Positions 20,633 to 32,534 of a DNA stretch of 64,000 bases are shown here, in pieces (the first letter of the stretch is position 1; every line of letters begins with the position of its first letter). The stretch lies in assembly GCA_020091685.1 (NCBI GenBank), contig CM034601.1, positions 39,587,315-39,651,314 of the forward strand. The letters run 5' to 3'. A program made the translations under genes and the position numbers. A model generated the notes under the pieces. It was not told the DNA's origin. It searched no databases and saw nothing but the letters and a program-made list of their open reading frames with translations. Source of the stretch: Lutjanus erythropterus (lineage: Eukaryota; Chordata; Actinopteri; Lutjaniformes; Lutjanidae).

Positions 20633-21210
20633 CAGTGGTGGAAAGAGTACTGAAAATCTGTACTCAAGTTCAAGTACTGTTACATCACTATAATATTACT
20701 CAATTACCAGTAAAAGTACTGGTGTTTGAAAAATACTTTAGTAAAAGTACAAAGTATTATTCTCAAAAACTACTCAGAGTATTATTTACTTTTTAACTGT
20801 TGATGTTTAATTGTCTCTCCAGGAAGCTGCAATGTTGATGGTTCATATAAATTCAACTAGTCTCCATGTGAGTGTAATAATTTATAATTTTTAAAATGTT
20901 TTTATTTCTGTATTTTATGTCATTGTTATTTACATCAACACTCTGTGCACTTTTATATTTTATCATTTTGTTCTTGCTATTTTGACTGAGTTTGATTTCC
21001 AAAAAGATTTTGCCTCCTTGAAGAATATTCCCCACCTGCAAAAATAAAGCAAATTTTGTTAGATTTTTTGTCATTCTGAAGCTTTTTTGTTACTTAGAAC
21101 ACTCAGAACAGAATGTGGTTTTTATTCTCACTGCAACAAGTTTATCTTTGAATTTATAAAAAATTTATTTACAGTAACTTGAGTATTTGTAATAAATTAC
21201 TTCCACCCCT
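20633..21210 (+). mobile_element. 'CAGTGGTGGAAAG' hAT-family copy
   Basis: Starts cagtggtggaaagagtactg and ends aattacttccacccct. It shares its interior with 45690-46690. Confidence 0.7.
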
Positions 21211-21980
21211 AGATTAGATTAGATTAAGAATATACACAATAGACTGTGGAGGGCAAGACAATGGACAAGTAGACAAGAGGAAGTTTAGTCGACTTCCTCA
21301 GTAGAATAGGACTGATAGCAAGAATCAAATCGACCACTGTAGGACTTAACTGATTCCAGCAGATGGCAGTAATGCAACATTAAGTTTGCAAGCTGCCGTG
21401 AAAGAAAAAATATCCGAGCAACACTTGAAGGTATCAGCAGCACACACGCTCCGCCCACACCTGAAGGTGAAGTGAACTTGTGGGAAGGTGAGGAAGACTG
21501 TGGTGGGTTTAGTTCACATTCAGGAGTAATCAGGTGAGTCAGTTGTCGGGTTCTCCACACAGACTGGTGGTTCTGAACCTGTTAACATGTGTCAGACTGT
21601 CCCAGTCCCGGTTCACCCCGGAGTCCACCTGGTTCACGATGTGTTCAGAAGTTATCAAACAAAAAGACCTCCAGAACTGCTGTCTGACAGCTGAAACCAT
21701 CCTGAAGCTGAAATCCTGGAACAACAGGAAAACGTTATTGACAAAAGTCTGTGGTTCACTGACAGGCAGTGGTGGAAGAAGTATTTAGCTCCTTTACTTC
21801 AATAAAATCACTAATACCACACTGTGAAAATACTCCACCACTAGTAAAGTCCTGTCCACTGAACTGTGAAAGTATAAAGTCTAATTGGCAAAATGTGCTT
21901 TAAAGTACTTAAAGTAAAAGTAGTCACAATGCAGTAAAATATTCCTCGTCAGTGTTTTACTATTCTATCTGATGCTAATG
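21211..21980. other. Intergenic GC-richer block, promoter-like but unassigned
   Basis: About 21290-21640 is GC-richer than its surroundings, with gctccgcccaca at 21448 and a donor-like cag/gtgagt at 21531-21539. No conserved reading frame was recognised, so I do not call a gene. Confidence 0.3.
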
Positions 21981-21982
21981 GA

Positions 21983-22443
21983 TTAAAGGTGTAGTTCACC
22001 TAAAAATGAAAATTCAGTCATTATCTACTCACTCTCATGCCAGTTGAGGATCAGGATTATTTTTAGTCCACAAAACACTGCAGGAGTTTCACAGGAAAAC
22101 AGTGTTGCAGAATCTCCCAAACAATGGAAGTGAACGGTGAATGACCACTTTTCAGTTAGAAAAAAAAGCCTCCATACTGCTCATCTGTTATAATCCAAGT
22201 CTGCTTAAATTCCAACATGATGCTCACTGTCACACCACACACACACAGTTCAGACAGTGTGAATGTGGCTCCAAGCTAAGGATCTACAGTGAAGATTCGG
22301 GCTAAAAACATGGTGTAAATAACATGTTTTTATTCTGTTGTTTAAAAACTGGTCACCATTCACTTCCATTGTTTGGGATATTCTGCAACACTGTTTTCCT
22401 GTGAAACTCATTTTTTCATTTTTTGGGTGAACTATTCCTTTAA
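21983..22443. mobile_element. Foldback MITE ('TAGTTCACCC' family)
   Basis: Bounded by TTAA on both sides. The ends ggtgtagttcacctaaaaat and ttttgggtgaactattcc are inverted. Confidence 0.8.
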
Positions 22444-23105
22444 GATGTTTTATGGCAACAAGGACAAATGATTTTCTCTCGATGTTCTTCTTTGCACAGG
22501 AGACTCTGGGCCATCTTGGTCCATCTTGGGGACATTGCATTGCATATCATTTTTTGGACTGTTTGACTGCAACCACAGATTACATCTCTGCTAAAACTCA
22601 GCTACATTTCAAAATGTGAAGGTTTCTATCTGTAAGACAATTAAACATTTCAGTGTGAGTGTTTCCATGAACTGACAGCATCATAAATATGATACCACCT
22701 ACAGAGCAACCTGTTTTTGTTACAGTTTGTCTCTGCAGAGAATTCAGTTATGGGATTTGGATCTTCTGGGAATCAGTGAGTCCAGTCAGCCTCACTGACC
22801 TCCAGAGGGCAGAAAATACACAGTAAACATTTTAAAATGTGCCCTGATTTGGCTTCATTGGACTAAAACCAAAAATGTTAATAATTGAATTAAAATGGTC
22901 ATTAATTGATTTCTAATTTTTAAAACTTATTTCAGTTTACTCAGTATACTTCCTCAGGTTCTTAAATCATTACATTGGCTTTAGACATTTGGGTTACTCC
23001 TGTGTCCCTATGCAAGATCTGGTACTTTTTATCCAGGTGCTCCACAGAGGTGTACCTCTATGTACCCATGGAAGGTGAGGAGGCTTATTTTGCAGTTCTT
23101 AAAAG

Positions 23106-23566
23106 CAGTGGTGGAAGAACTGAAAATCTGTGCTTAAGTACAAGTACTGTTACATTACTAAAATATTACTCAATTACAAGTAAAAATACTGGTGTCATAA
23201 AAATGCTTAAGCAAAACTTCAAAGTATTTTAATCATTAGTTACTGTTTCATTGCTTATATTTAATACATCATCAGTAGCAGCTATTCAGTCAAAGGGGTT
23301 TCTGTTTCTCCAGGTCTTCAGTCACTCCTCCAAACTAGGGTTGCAAATTTTGTGCATTTTTCCACCGACAGTTGAAAATGACAATTTATCATTCATAATT
23401 ATTAAGATACAAAACATGCTTTCTTTTCTTTTTATTTTCATTTTTTTCTGTTTTTGTTTCCTTTTTCTTTTTTTTTTTTGTCATATCAAGTTTAAGTTAA
23501 GACTGGTGCTGAAATACTGACTACCAGTACCTAAAAAATCAGAGTATTTGTAATTGTCCAGCCCTG
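23106..23566 (+). mobile_element. 'CAGTGGTGGAAAG' hAT-family copy
   Basis: Starts cagtggtggaagaactg and ends gtaattgtccagccctg. Degenerate, no frame. Confidence 0.65.
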
Positions 23567-23901
23567 ATTAAAAGGTGAAAAAGCGACTTCCCTGAGTGAA
23601 AGATCAATGATGAACCTCAGTCTAAAGACAGAACCTAGTGGGGAAACATGGTACTACCACCAGTAATCCAGATGAGTGGAGTTTTGTCCCTAAAGTCAGT
23701 GTCAGTTAGTGTCTCTAATGCTGTAGTCCTGTAACTGTCCACCCACTCCACAGAAGACATATTAAAGTAAAGGCCAACAACAAGAGATAAATTAAAAGGA
23801 TAAATTCATATATGCCAGTCTGGGTAAACAAATCCAAAGCATGCTTAAAGATGAAGGAGAAGTGGTATAAAACCATTTGACTTCACATTACAGGCTCTTA
23901 G

Positions 23902-24075
23902 GCTGGAGATATACTTACTGTTTAACCATGCGTTTGCATTTACGTATGCATAGCGTTAATTTCTGAGGACACGCACAACCATCGCTCCAAATGGATGCAG
24001 GATACGCGAGGCAGACATGAAGCATAGGGGTGCGTATGCAAACGCGTAGTTAAAAGCAAGTATATCTCCTGCATT
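23902..24075. mobile_element. Small MITE with inverted ends
   Basis: ggctggagatatactt at the left and aagtatatctcctgc at the right are inverted. The interior is partly self-complementary around cgtttgcat/atgcaaacg. Confidence 0.6.
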
Positions 24076-24959
24076 AGTCATATCTTATAAATTTGTTATG
24101 TTGACATTACTGTATATTGAAGTCATGCAGAGTTAACATTACCCATTGTTACATGTTGTTGGGTTACAGGATCAAAACAGCCTTTGTGTTGTGTTGTTTT
24201 CTACCCAGTAGTACTAAGTAAAATTAACCCAATATTGTGCTATATTTTAACCCAGCATTTTTGAATGTGTACAGAGCTGTACCGCTCTCATAGCTTTTGT
24301 TTTTCTGCAATCACAAGTGAGTCACAATCACAATAAGTATGGACTATGCAAATGTATTCATGGGTTAATAGGAAGACAGATATATATTTAACAACAGCCC
24401 CTTTGCTAAGAACATCTTGTGTTTCAGAATGTACATTGATGATATCCTTTTGGGGGTTACAGGCTGTGAGAATGAACTTAAGGCATTTAGTGACTTTATA
24501 AATTGCACTCATCCCATCTTGCATTTTACTATGAAATACAGTCATGAATGAAATCTTGGTTTGGACCTTTTAATCACTGTTAATGAGAGAGACACCTATA
24601 AAGAAACTGACTGTGATGGCCATGCTCACAGCCACACAAAAGGTTGAAGCATCCACACGTTCACAAACACCATTACCACATGTTCAGTTACTTTGAGTTG
24701 CAGTCACTTAAATGACATACAACACACACAGTTTGGTTTGTTTAAAATTTGTTGGGTTCCTTTGTATTAGTTTTAGTTGTAGTGTATGTAGTTTTCCCCT
24801 GTGTGTTAAATTTGGTCTGATCAGCCAGTATACATGTTGCCCCAGTGTCTCATTCTGGTAGGACCTCTTTTAAGGGCCCTATAACTCTAATTTCATTACC
24901 GTCAGTTATTTGCTTTGTAAAATGTATTTTTGGGAAAATGAACCCATCTTTTTTGAACT

Positions 24960-25169
24960 TTGAACCTGTTTTCTTTGTGCTTTGACTACTTGGTCCATGA
25001 CACTGACAGAAACATCATTCTACACTGTACAAGTTTCCATCCTGACCATAAGATCAGCAACATCCCATATAGTCAGTTTGTGAGATTGAGAAGAGTATGC
25101 AGTGAAGAAGATGATTATCAAAGTAAGGCTAAAGAAATGTCCCAGCGTTTTAGACAAATGGGGATATGA
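24960..25169 (+). pseudogene. Penelope-like RT C-terminal fragment
   Basis: Open frame carrying HPDHKISNIPYSQFVRLRR and a following basic, glutamine-rich helix ending RFRQMG, typical of the segment after the RT palm in Penelope-like proteins. It stops where the intact element would read on (GY...). Confidence 0.7.
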
Positions 25170-25584
25170 CCAGACACTTGTCAAACTATGGAAAGAGACA
25201 ATAAAAAAGAGAGGGGAGAATTACTTAATCCTTCCTCTAAACACACTGAAACAGAGTTAGTTTTGTATCTGAATATTGTATAGCATCTATGCAAGTCAAA
25301 AGGATTAGAAAGAAACACTGGAAAATCCTAGAATGTGACCCAAGTTTGGAACATTTGTCATCCTCTAAACCTCGCTTTTGTTTTAAGAGAGGCAGAATTA
25401 TCAGACATGTTGTTTTCAGTTGTAACTCGTTGGCTTGCTCAACAAGTGTGTTGAAATTATAGATGAGGAAAATGTGCACACTGCTCAAATACATTTGATA
25501 CCAAAACATTCAACTAGCCCCATTCAGGAAAGAAATATGGTATAAAACAAATCATTAATTGTCCCTCTCCTCATGTCTTACATT

Positions 25585-25740
25585 TTGAAATGCTCTTGTG
25601 GTTTAATGTATGTGGGCCAAACAAAGCGTCATCTCAAACTGAGAGTTGCTGAGCGTAAGGCTGCCATTAGAAATGGAAACATCAATTATGCCATTGCTAG
25701 ACACCACAAGGAGAAAAACCATGGCTACTTCCCTTAAATT
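25585..25740 (+). pseudogene. GIY-YIG endonuclease fragment of the Penelope-like element
   Basis: Reads LKCSCGLMYVGQTKR followed by LRVAERKAAIRNG and ARHHKEKNHG. It has the CxC zinc-type pair, the YVG of the GIY-YIG core and the conserved arginine/glutamate helix. Downstream stops make it inactive. Confidence 0.75.
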
Positions 25741-26246
25741 TGTTAGCATCAAAAAACAACTGAGTCCATGAGGGTAATTTGATTAACCAGGTCTTAAGAA
25801 GGAAAGCATTTTGGATCCATGAATTGAACACACTGAACCCCATGGACTCAAGGAAACACAGGATTTGAGTTGTTTTCTGTGATATGAATATTAACTTGTA
25901 TCTCCTCCACAGGTAATTTGGACCCACAGGAGAGATAAGCCACCAGGTCCCCTGTCACCCCTCTTTCCACCTGTAGAGGACAGAACCTGTAGTGTATTTT
26001 TAAAGATTTTCAGCTCAGTCAGTTGTATAATGGTATGATTTTAAATCACATACAAAATGTTATTCTTGTAACTTTTTATGAATCCTGCTGTTTTCTGATT
26101 AATGTAATTTTCTGTAAATTATTATGCTCTTTGGATGAGTTTAAATCTATTTTTGAAACATGTTGAAAAAAATTAAAAGAAGGAAACATGTTAAAAAGGT
26201 CTCTGCACACCTGAATGTATGACAGGAGCATCGGATGAAGATTCAA

Positions 26247-26434
26247 CTTGAAGAAAATCAGAAAGACTCCTGCACACTGCACCTGCTTTCTGTTGATTTA
26301 TTAAATATCTGACGTTCGGTCTGGATGACGGTCTGAAGGTACTACAGTATACCTGATGAAGGTCATCCAGACCAAACGTTGATACTTAATAAATCAACAG
26401 AACAGTGTGTGAGTCTTTTCTGGTTTTCTTCAAA
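26247..26434. repeat. Terminal inverted repeat of the Penelope-like element with hammerhead-like core
   Basis: Left arm 26247-26330 and right arm 26361-26434 are imperfect reverse complements (about 75-85 bp). The right arm carries CTGATGA (26353-26359), a short GGTC/GACC stem and AAACGTT, resembling a hammerhead ribozyme core with one lost base. Confidence 0.55.
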
Positions 26435-26561
26435 AGAAGAAACATGAAATGACTTTGATAATTAGTCATGTGACCCATATGTTTATCACACCTGTGGGTG
26501 CTCATATGAGTCTGTTGAGTGAACCTGAAGAAACCACGGTGAAGCCCATTAGTAGTTTCAA

Positions 26562-27162
26562 AGGGGTGGAAGTAACTAATTACAAATACTCAAGTTACTG
26601 TACTTAAGTAGTTTTTCTGGGGCTTACAATTTTATGAGTAGATTTTCTGTTTGTACTTACTTGTACTGTATTAACTCATACTTAAGTATGCATTTTACAG
26701 TGTAATCTACTTTTAAATCTAGTTTTAAAATCATAATTGAGTACTGAGTGCAATTTGAATTAATATCCAAACCTTTCATTTGCATTTTGGTAGCCCATTA
26801 ATACTATTTGATGACAGTGAAAACCAGGACATACAGCTGAATAAAAACCAAAATGAGTCAGTTTCTTGAGACCTACATGTGTGACATTTGTTTGGGGAGC
26901 TTATATGATTGGTGGAACTTGTGCGAAACTAAAATGATTGGTCAGATTTGTAGAAAAGGTCATGCAGACTTCATGGAGATTGGTTGAATTTACATGAACC
27001 ATCAACATTGCAACTTCCTGGAGGGACAATTAAACATACTTTGTACTTTTACTTACTTACTTAAGTATTTTCTAACACAAGTACTTTTACTTCTAATTGA
27101 GTAATTATTATAGTGATGTAACAGTACTTGAGTACAGATTATCATTACTCTTTCCACCACTG
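26562..27162 (-). mobile_element. 'CAGTGGTGGAAAG' hAT-family copy, inverted
   Basis: Starts ggggtggaagtaactaatta and ends actctttccaccactg, the family read on the minus strand. Confidence 0.7.
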
Positions 27163-27503
27163 GTGGTTTATGTTGGTGTTTTTGCCTGAGAAGTTCCTGT
27201 GACCGATGAGCACCTGATCGCTGATACTGGCCGTGCAGAGGGAGTTCTGTTTATTTTCCTTTTGTTTTTCTATTTGTATTTTGTAAGTCAATAAAAAATA
27301 AGTAAACTGAAGTTAAATCAAAAATGACTGCAGTAATCTCGCTCAATACTTTCAAAAATCGTAGTCCACATTAGTCACTTACACACAGAACCATGGGAAA
27401 CTTGCATCCATGTTGAAGTTAACTTTAACTTTGTGGCATGGTAAAGATGGGGAATCATGTCATCATGAGAAGAGACTGCACAGCAACATGAATGCCTTTA
27501 ATC

Positions 27504-28270
27504 TTAAAGAGATAGTTCACCCAAAAATGGAAATTCAGTCATTATCAACTCACCCTCATGCTGACTGAAGGTCAGGTTTATTTTGTTAGTCCGCAAAACA
27601 CTGCTGGAGTTTAACAGGAAAACAGTGTTGCAGAATCTCCTAAACAATGGAAGTGAATGGTGACCAGTTTTCAAATGCGACAAAACAACAGAATAACAAC
27701 ATAAAATACCTCCATACTGTTCATCTGGTGTAATCCATGTCTCCTAAAGACCAAACATGGCAGGTTGTTTTTAGCCTGAATCTTCACTGTAGATCCTTAG
27801 CTTGGAGCTACACTATAGAAAAAAAAATAGCTAGACTATAGAAAAAACATTAAGTACCTCCATACTGCTCATCTGGTGTAATTCAAGTTTCCTAAAGCCC
27901 AGACATTCTGTTCACTTGTGCGTGCACACTAACACCACACACACCCAGTTCAAAAAGTGTGCATGTACACGAGAACATGGCTCCAAGCTAAGAATCTACA
28001 GTGAAGATTCAGGCTATAAACATGGTGTAAATAACGTCTTTCAAGTCAACTTGGCATGTTGGGGCTTTAGGAGACTTGAATTAAACCAGATGAACAGTAT
28101 GGAGGTATTTTACGTTTTTTTTTGTTTTGTTTTGGGTTTTTTTTAACATTTGAAAACTGGTCACCATTCACTTCCATTGACTGGGAGATTCTGCAACACT
28201 GTTTTTCTGTGAAACTCCAGCAGTGTTTTGTGGATTAAAAAACATAAACCTGACATTCAATTGGCATGAG
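27504..28270. mobile_element. Foldback MITE ('TAGTTCACCC' family), long copy
   Basis: Begins TTAAAGAGATAGTTCACCC. The interior contains mirrored copies of 'caggctaaa', 'ggagacttg' and 'gtcaccattcacttccatt' segments. The right terminus is lost. Confidence 0.7.
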
Positions 28271-28299
28271 GAACAAGAAGAGGAAGCTCATCATTCACA

Positions 28300-28700
28300 T
28301 ATTTTTTACTTTTGTCCTGTGTTGAAAAGGTTTTGGGGTCAGTTCAGAAGAAAACTATAAATATTTTTAAATTAAAGGAACCAATACAGCCACTCAATAT
28401 TATATTAGGTGTCATTCCAGCAGAAATAGAGAGGGGAGGCGATAAATATTTGTATAAAATAATACATATAACTGCATTAAAACAAATTACAAGGAACTGG
28501 ATGAATTTTAAGTCACCATCTGTTAATGCCTAGAAATTAACAGTTGCAGAGATTAAAAATGGGAAAAAATCACTTACAGGTTGAGAAACAGAGAGGATGA
28601 ATTCATAAGAATCTGGAGTAAATGGGTCAGAGAAACAGATGGACTGGAATTGTGAAATTGGAATATTAAATTATATTGAGAGACTACAAAGGATCCTCTC
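28300..28700 (+). pseudogene. L1-like LINE ORF2 C-terminal fragment
   Basis: Frames encode LKEPIQPLNIILGVIPAEI, YKIIHITALKQITRNW and, after a frameshift, an EKITYRLRNRE...IWSKW segment. These match the C-terminal tail of teleost L1-clade ORF2 proteins. Several stops and frame changes mean it is dead. A pyrimidine-rich 3' region follows. Confidence 0.6.
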
Positions 28701-29650
28701 CTTCCCCCTTGTTTCTTTCTTTCTCTCTTTTTTCTTTTTCAGTCTTTTTTATTTCATTTGTTTTATTCCACTAACCCAGTAAAAACAGATACTGTATAAA
28801 TGCGACAGGACGAATGAAATAAGTGATTAACTTGATAACTTGTGATAGGAAAACCGGCAATAAAGTCGTGAAAAAACGGCATAGTAGTAGGCAAGTAGAT
28901 TGGGTTAACTATCCCTATAGGTAGCTGTACAGCAAACCAACAGCTCTTCTGACTGACGCTGACATCTCTAATAAACTCACAACAACTTCAGAGATTATAG
29001 GAAACGTATCACAGGCGCGGTGCCTGGCCTCGCATGATTCCCTCAATTCCATTAACTGCCTCGTGTCCATATACTTTTGACCACATTGTAGCTCCAGCAA
29101 CCCCTAGTCAATTGGCACGTGCACCGTTGCTCGAAATACCGACATTTCCGACAGCACTTAAAGGCAGCAGAGAGGCCGACAGTCTGCTCAAATTCACAAA
29201 AGCCCCTTTGTCATTTTTCTTCTTTACTCCTCCTTCTTACTTCTTTTTCATCTCTTTCTCTTTGTCGGTTCATGACTGCGATGGAGCGCAAACTCGACAG
29301 AAGCACAAGAAGCTTCATGAACCGACTCACGGCTTTCAGAGCTCTTTAAAACACGTTCAAAGCATCCAAAATGTGTCTGATTGTGTCAAAGAATACAGTG
29401 AAATGTGACTACACGACGCATTCAGGCTCTAAGTTTGTGCTTGAACTGAACATACCGTTTGGTTTAGTCTTGTCCCTTGAGCTGTTCTGCTCTGCATCTG
29501 TTTTATGATGAATAATTAGATTTATTCGATTCAAAAGCAGAGCAGAGAAGAAGGAAGGGGGAGGTGGAGGAGGAGGGATTTCCCTGCTCCCAAAAAACTT
29601 TTTCCTCCAGTTTCCATTAGCAGGAGGAAGAGGAGCAGGAGGGGGTGAAG
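28700..29650 (+). promoter_or_regulatory. Candidate amot promoter region
   Basis: CpG content rises from about 28990. Purine-rich blocks lie at 29545-29660, immediately upstream of the inferred first exon. The TEAD-type motif ACATTCCT is at 29660-29667, just past the end of this interval. There is no clear TATA box. Assignment to amot depends on the splicing model and is inference. Confidence 0.35.
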
Positions 29651-29997
29651 GGGGGCTGTACATTCCTCTCATACTGCTGGGCAGGCAGGGGGAGCTTCCT
29701 GCCACTTCTCCTGGAACTTAACAACTCTTTTTTTACGGTTAAACATGACTTTAAGGGTGAAAAGTGAAGACTTCGTGGCGGCGAACAGGCTCGTGTCCCC
29801 GGAGAGAGGACTGAACCCGGCGGTGAGATTAACGGAGGACCGGCGGCAGCAGCGACGTTTTTGACCTGAGTGTGTGTGCAGCCAGAGGAGCCGCTTCAGT
29901 CCCGCAGGACCAGGACAGTAGGACAATAACAGACAGAAAGTGATGTTTGACTGAGCTGGAGGACCGGGACAGTAATCGGGGAGAAGCACCACCCAAA
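29650..29997 (+). other. amot: Candidate non-coding first exon of amot
   Basis: GC-rich segment ending 'cacccaaag' before a donor gtaata at 29998. It has no conserved protein but contains a short upstream frame (29745-29864). It is the only CpG-rich exon-like block upstream of the angiomotin coding exon on this strand. The next inferred exon is 23 kb away, so linkage is inference. Confidence 0.42.
29745..29864 (+). other. Upstream ORF, 39 codons, in candidate amot exon 1
   Basis: ATG at 29745 (context aaacATGa), stop TGA at 29862-29864. The peptide starts MTLRVKSEDF and ends in an arginine/glutamine-rich tail. No family recognised. If the exon is transcribed as proposed, this frame could lower translation of the downstream protein. 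Confidence 0.3.
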
Positions 29998-30837
29998 GGT
30001 AATACTGCGATTTCACTGGCGTGTTGTTAGGAAAGTGTAAAGTTTGATTCAACTGTGTGTCGAGCTGCCATCTTTGGAGTGAAGACTTTGAAGGAAAATG
30101 AAAGGATGTCCCAGAGAAAACTGAATGTTACAGTCAGCTCTTGAGTCGTGAAGGCAGCACAACAAACTGTTGCTTGAGAAAATGCTGCTTTCATGTCCTC
30201 ACGTCAGTCACACATGCTTTCATTCAGTGATGGCTGTTGTAATGATTTCAAGTGACTTAGCCGAACTATGTTCTGCTAATAAGCGCTCACAGCAGCTTGT
30301 GTAGGTCAGTGTATCACTCACTGCATCCCTGCCTGTGTTACCACAAGTAGTCTGGATTTTCCATTGTGGGGGCCACAACAGGGGTCCTTGAAGTGGTTCC
30401 AGGGGGTCCTCAGGGACGTGGAAAAACGTTGTGTCACTGGTTTAAAAAATAAAAGCTTCCACTGAGAATGTTCATGTGCTCGTTTAAGATGCTTAACGTG
30501 AGATTTCTGTCCCAGTGTTCACAGTGTGGACAGGAACATCTGACAGGCTGCTGAACAGAGGTTTTCTCTGTGAGCTCTGTACCATGTTGCTGCCTTTGTA
30601 AATCCAGGTTACAACCTCACCTTTGATCTGTAGAGAAAAACATCCATATCACAGGTTTGGAGGGAAAGGAACTCCATGTCTTTGTAGACTATATTTGAAA
30701 ATTGCACAGCAGGGCTGTAACTAAAGTTTATTTCATTAATGATTAATCAGGCAAGTAGCTGTTTGGTTCACAAAATGTCAGAAAATGATGATCAAATACC
30801 GTGATTTGTCCACAATCCAAAATTTACTGTCACATAG

Positions 30838-31350
30838 GTAGAGCTGCAATGATTAATCAGTTATTAATCGATTACTAAATCAATCAAGTAGTCTGATAAT
30901 CAATTAATCTGTTTGAGAATTTTTTAAAGAAAAAAGTAAAAATACTCTGATTTCAACTTCTTCAATATGAACATAAACTGAATATCTTTGGGTTTTGAGC
31001 AAAATGAGACATTTGAGGATGTCATTTTAGGCCTAGGCTTCAGGCTGATCGATGTTTTTCACAATTTTCTGTGCATTTATAGACCAAAGAACTATTATTT
31101 GATAATAAAAGAAGAAATAAAAGAGCAATTAATTGACTATGAAAATAATTGTTAGTTGCAGCCCTACACAGAGGAGTAAAGAAATCAGAAAATATTCACA
31201 TTTGAGAAACTGGAATAAGAGACTTTTTTTTACTTTTTTGTCTCAAAAAAAAAAAAAAACCTCAAACGAATTAATAAATGATCAAAATCATTGGCAATTA
31301 ATTTAGTAGTTGACAACTAATTGATTAATTGTTGAAGTTCCTGTGCAGTA
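30838..31350. repeat. Dispersed 'GATTAATCGATTA' repeat copies
   Basis: At least two copies of the family with 'agctgcaatgattaatcag' and 'tatctttgggtt...acatttgagga', one followed by an inverted fragment near 31170. Shared with 2819 and 35390. Confidence 0.6.
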
Positions 31351-31922
31351 TTAAAACCAGAGTTTAGAGGTGGGGTTGTTATTCAGTGACCAGAGGAGAT
31401 TTGACTCACCTGAACTGATATTAAACAGGTGATAGAAGTTGTGTAACAATAGGTACAATAGATACCTGACCCCAGAGTTATAGTTTTAATTCAAGCTGCA
31501 CAATATGGTAAAAAAAAAAAAAGTCATACATGATACAATTAATGGGAATGCATCACAATTTTCATTTATACTGAAACAACCCGTATAACAATCATGATAA
31601 TGTGTCCTCTGGTGAACAAGATATTTAGGCCGGGTCATCTCTGTAGCACTACACTACCTCATTATACTGCTCTTTTGTCATACAGTTTCCCTTTTTCAAA
31701 AAAGTGTGATTGGGATGTAGCACTTGGCCATATTGTGATTTCTTTTTTCTTTTTTCTTTCATTTTAAAGAGACAGACAATAGAGACATAAAAGACATACA
31801 GTACATACAAATATAACACAAAGCGGTTATAATGATACAGGTAAGTGTACAGATCAGGTAGATTATGTCTGTGTGCATAAACAGATATGATTATTTTATA
31901 ATATACCATTACAATCAATGTA

Positions 31923-32534
31923 TTAAAGGTGCAGTTCACCCAAAAATGAGAATTCAGTCATTATCTACTCACCCTCATGCTGATTGAGGGTTCGGCTTAT
32001 TTTGTTAGTCCGCAAAACACTCCTGGAGTTTCACAGGAAAACAATGTTGCAGAATCTTCCAAACAATGGAAGTGAATGGTGACCAGTTTTCAAACGTAAA
32101 AAATAACATAAAATGCCTCCATACTGCTCGTCTGCTGTAATCCAAGTCTCCTAAAGTCGTGACATGACGTTTGCACACTGTCCCAACACTCACACCCAGT
32201 TCAGATTGTGTGCTGTGCATGTGAATGTAGCTCCAAGCTAAGGATCTACAGTGAAGATTCAGGCTAAAAACAACCTGCCATGTTTGGTCTTTAGGAGACT
32301 TGGATTACACCAGATGAGCAGTATGGAGGTATTTTATGTTGTTATTCTGTTGTTTTGTCGCATTTGATAACTGGTCACCATTCACTTCCATTGTTTGGGA
32401 GATTCTGCAACACTGTTTTCCAGTGAAACTCCAGCAGTGTTTTGTGGACTAAAAAACTAAACCCGACCTTCAGTCAGCACAAGGATGAGGAGATAATGAC
32501 TGAAATTACATTTTTGGGTGAACTATCCCTTGAA
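31923..32534. mobile_element. Foldback MITE ('TAGTTCACCC' family)
   Basis: The ends ggtgcagttcacccaaaaat and atttttgggtgaactatccc are inverted; TTAA at the left, TTGA at the right. The most complete copy, with long mirrored interiors. Confidence 0.82.

Larger units (their letters stand above)
24420..26435 (+). mobile_element. Penelope-like retroelement remnant
   Basis: Contains a reverse-transcriptase fragment (24423-24600) with MYIDDILLG, the YxDD-type catalytic motif, then the RT thumb-like segment (24990-25170) with IPYSQFVRLRRVC. Next is a GIY-YIG endonuclease fragment (25585-25740) with CSCGLMYVGQTKR. RT followed by GIY-YIG is the hallmark of Penelope-like elements. The frame is broken by stops and an insertion between 24600 and 24960. 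Inverted terminal segments occur at 26247-26330 and 26361-26434. Confidence 0.82.

Noticed and set aside
29034..29408. 124-codon plus-strand frame upstream of the candidate first exon
   Set aside because: Phe/Ser-rich run from a pyrimidine tract; no conserved motif and no splice support.
29669..30052. 127-codon minus-strand frame over the GC-rich first-exon region
   Set aside because: GC-rich chance frame; a plus-strand donor and 5' UTR features fit better and no protein family is recognised.
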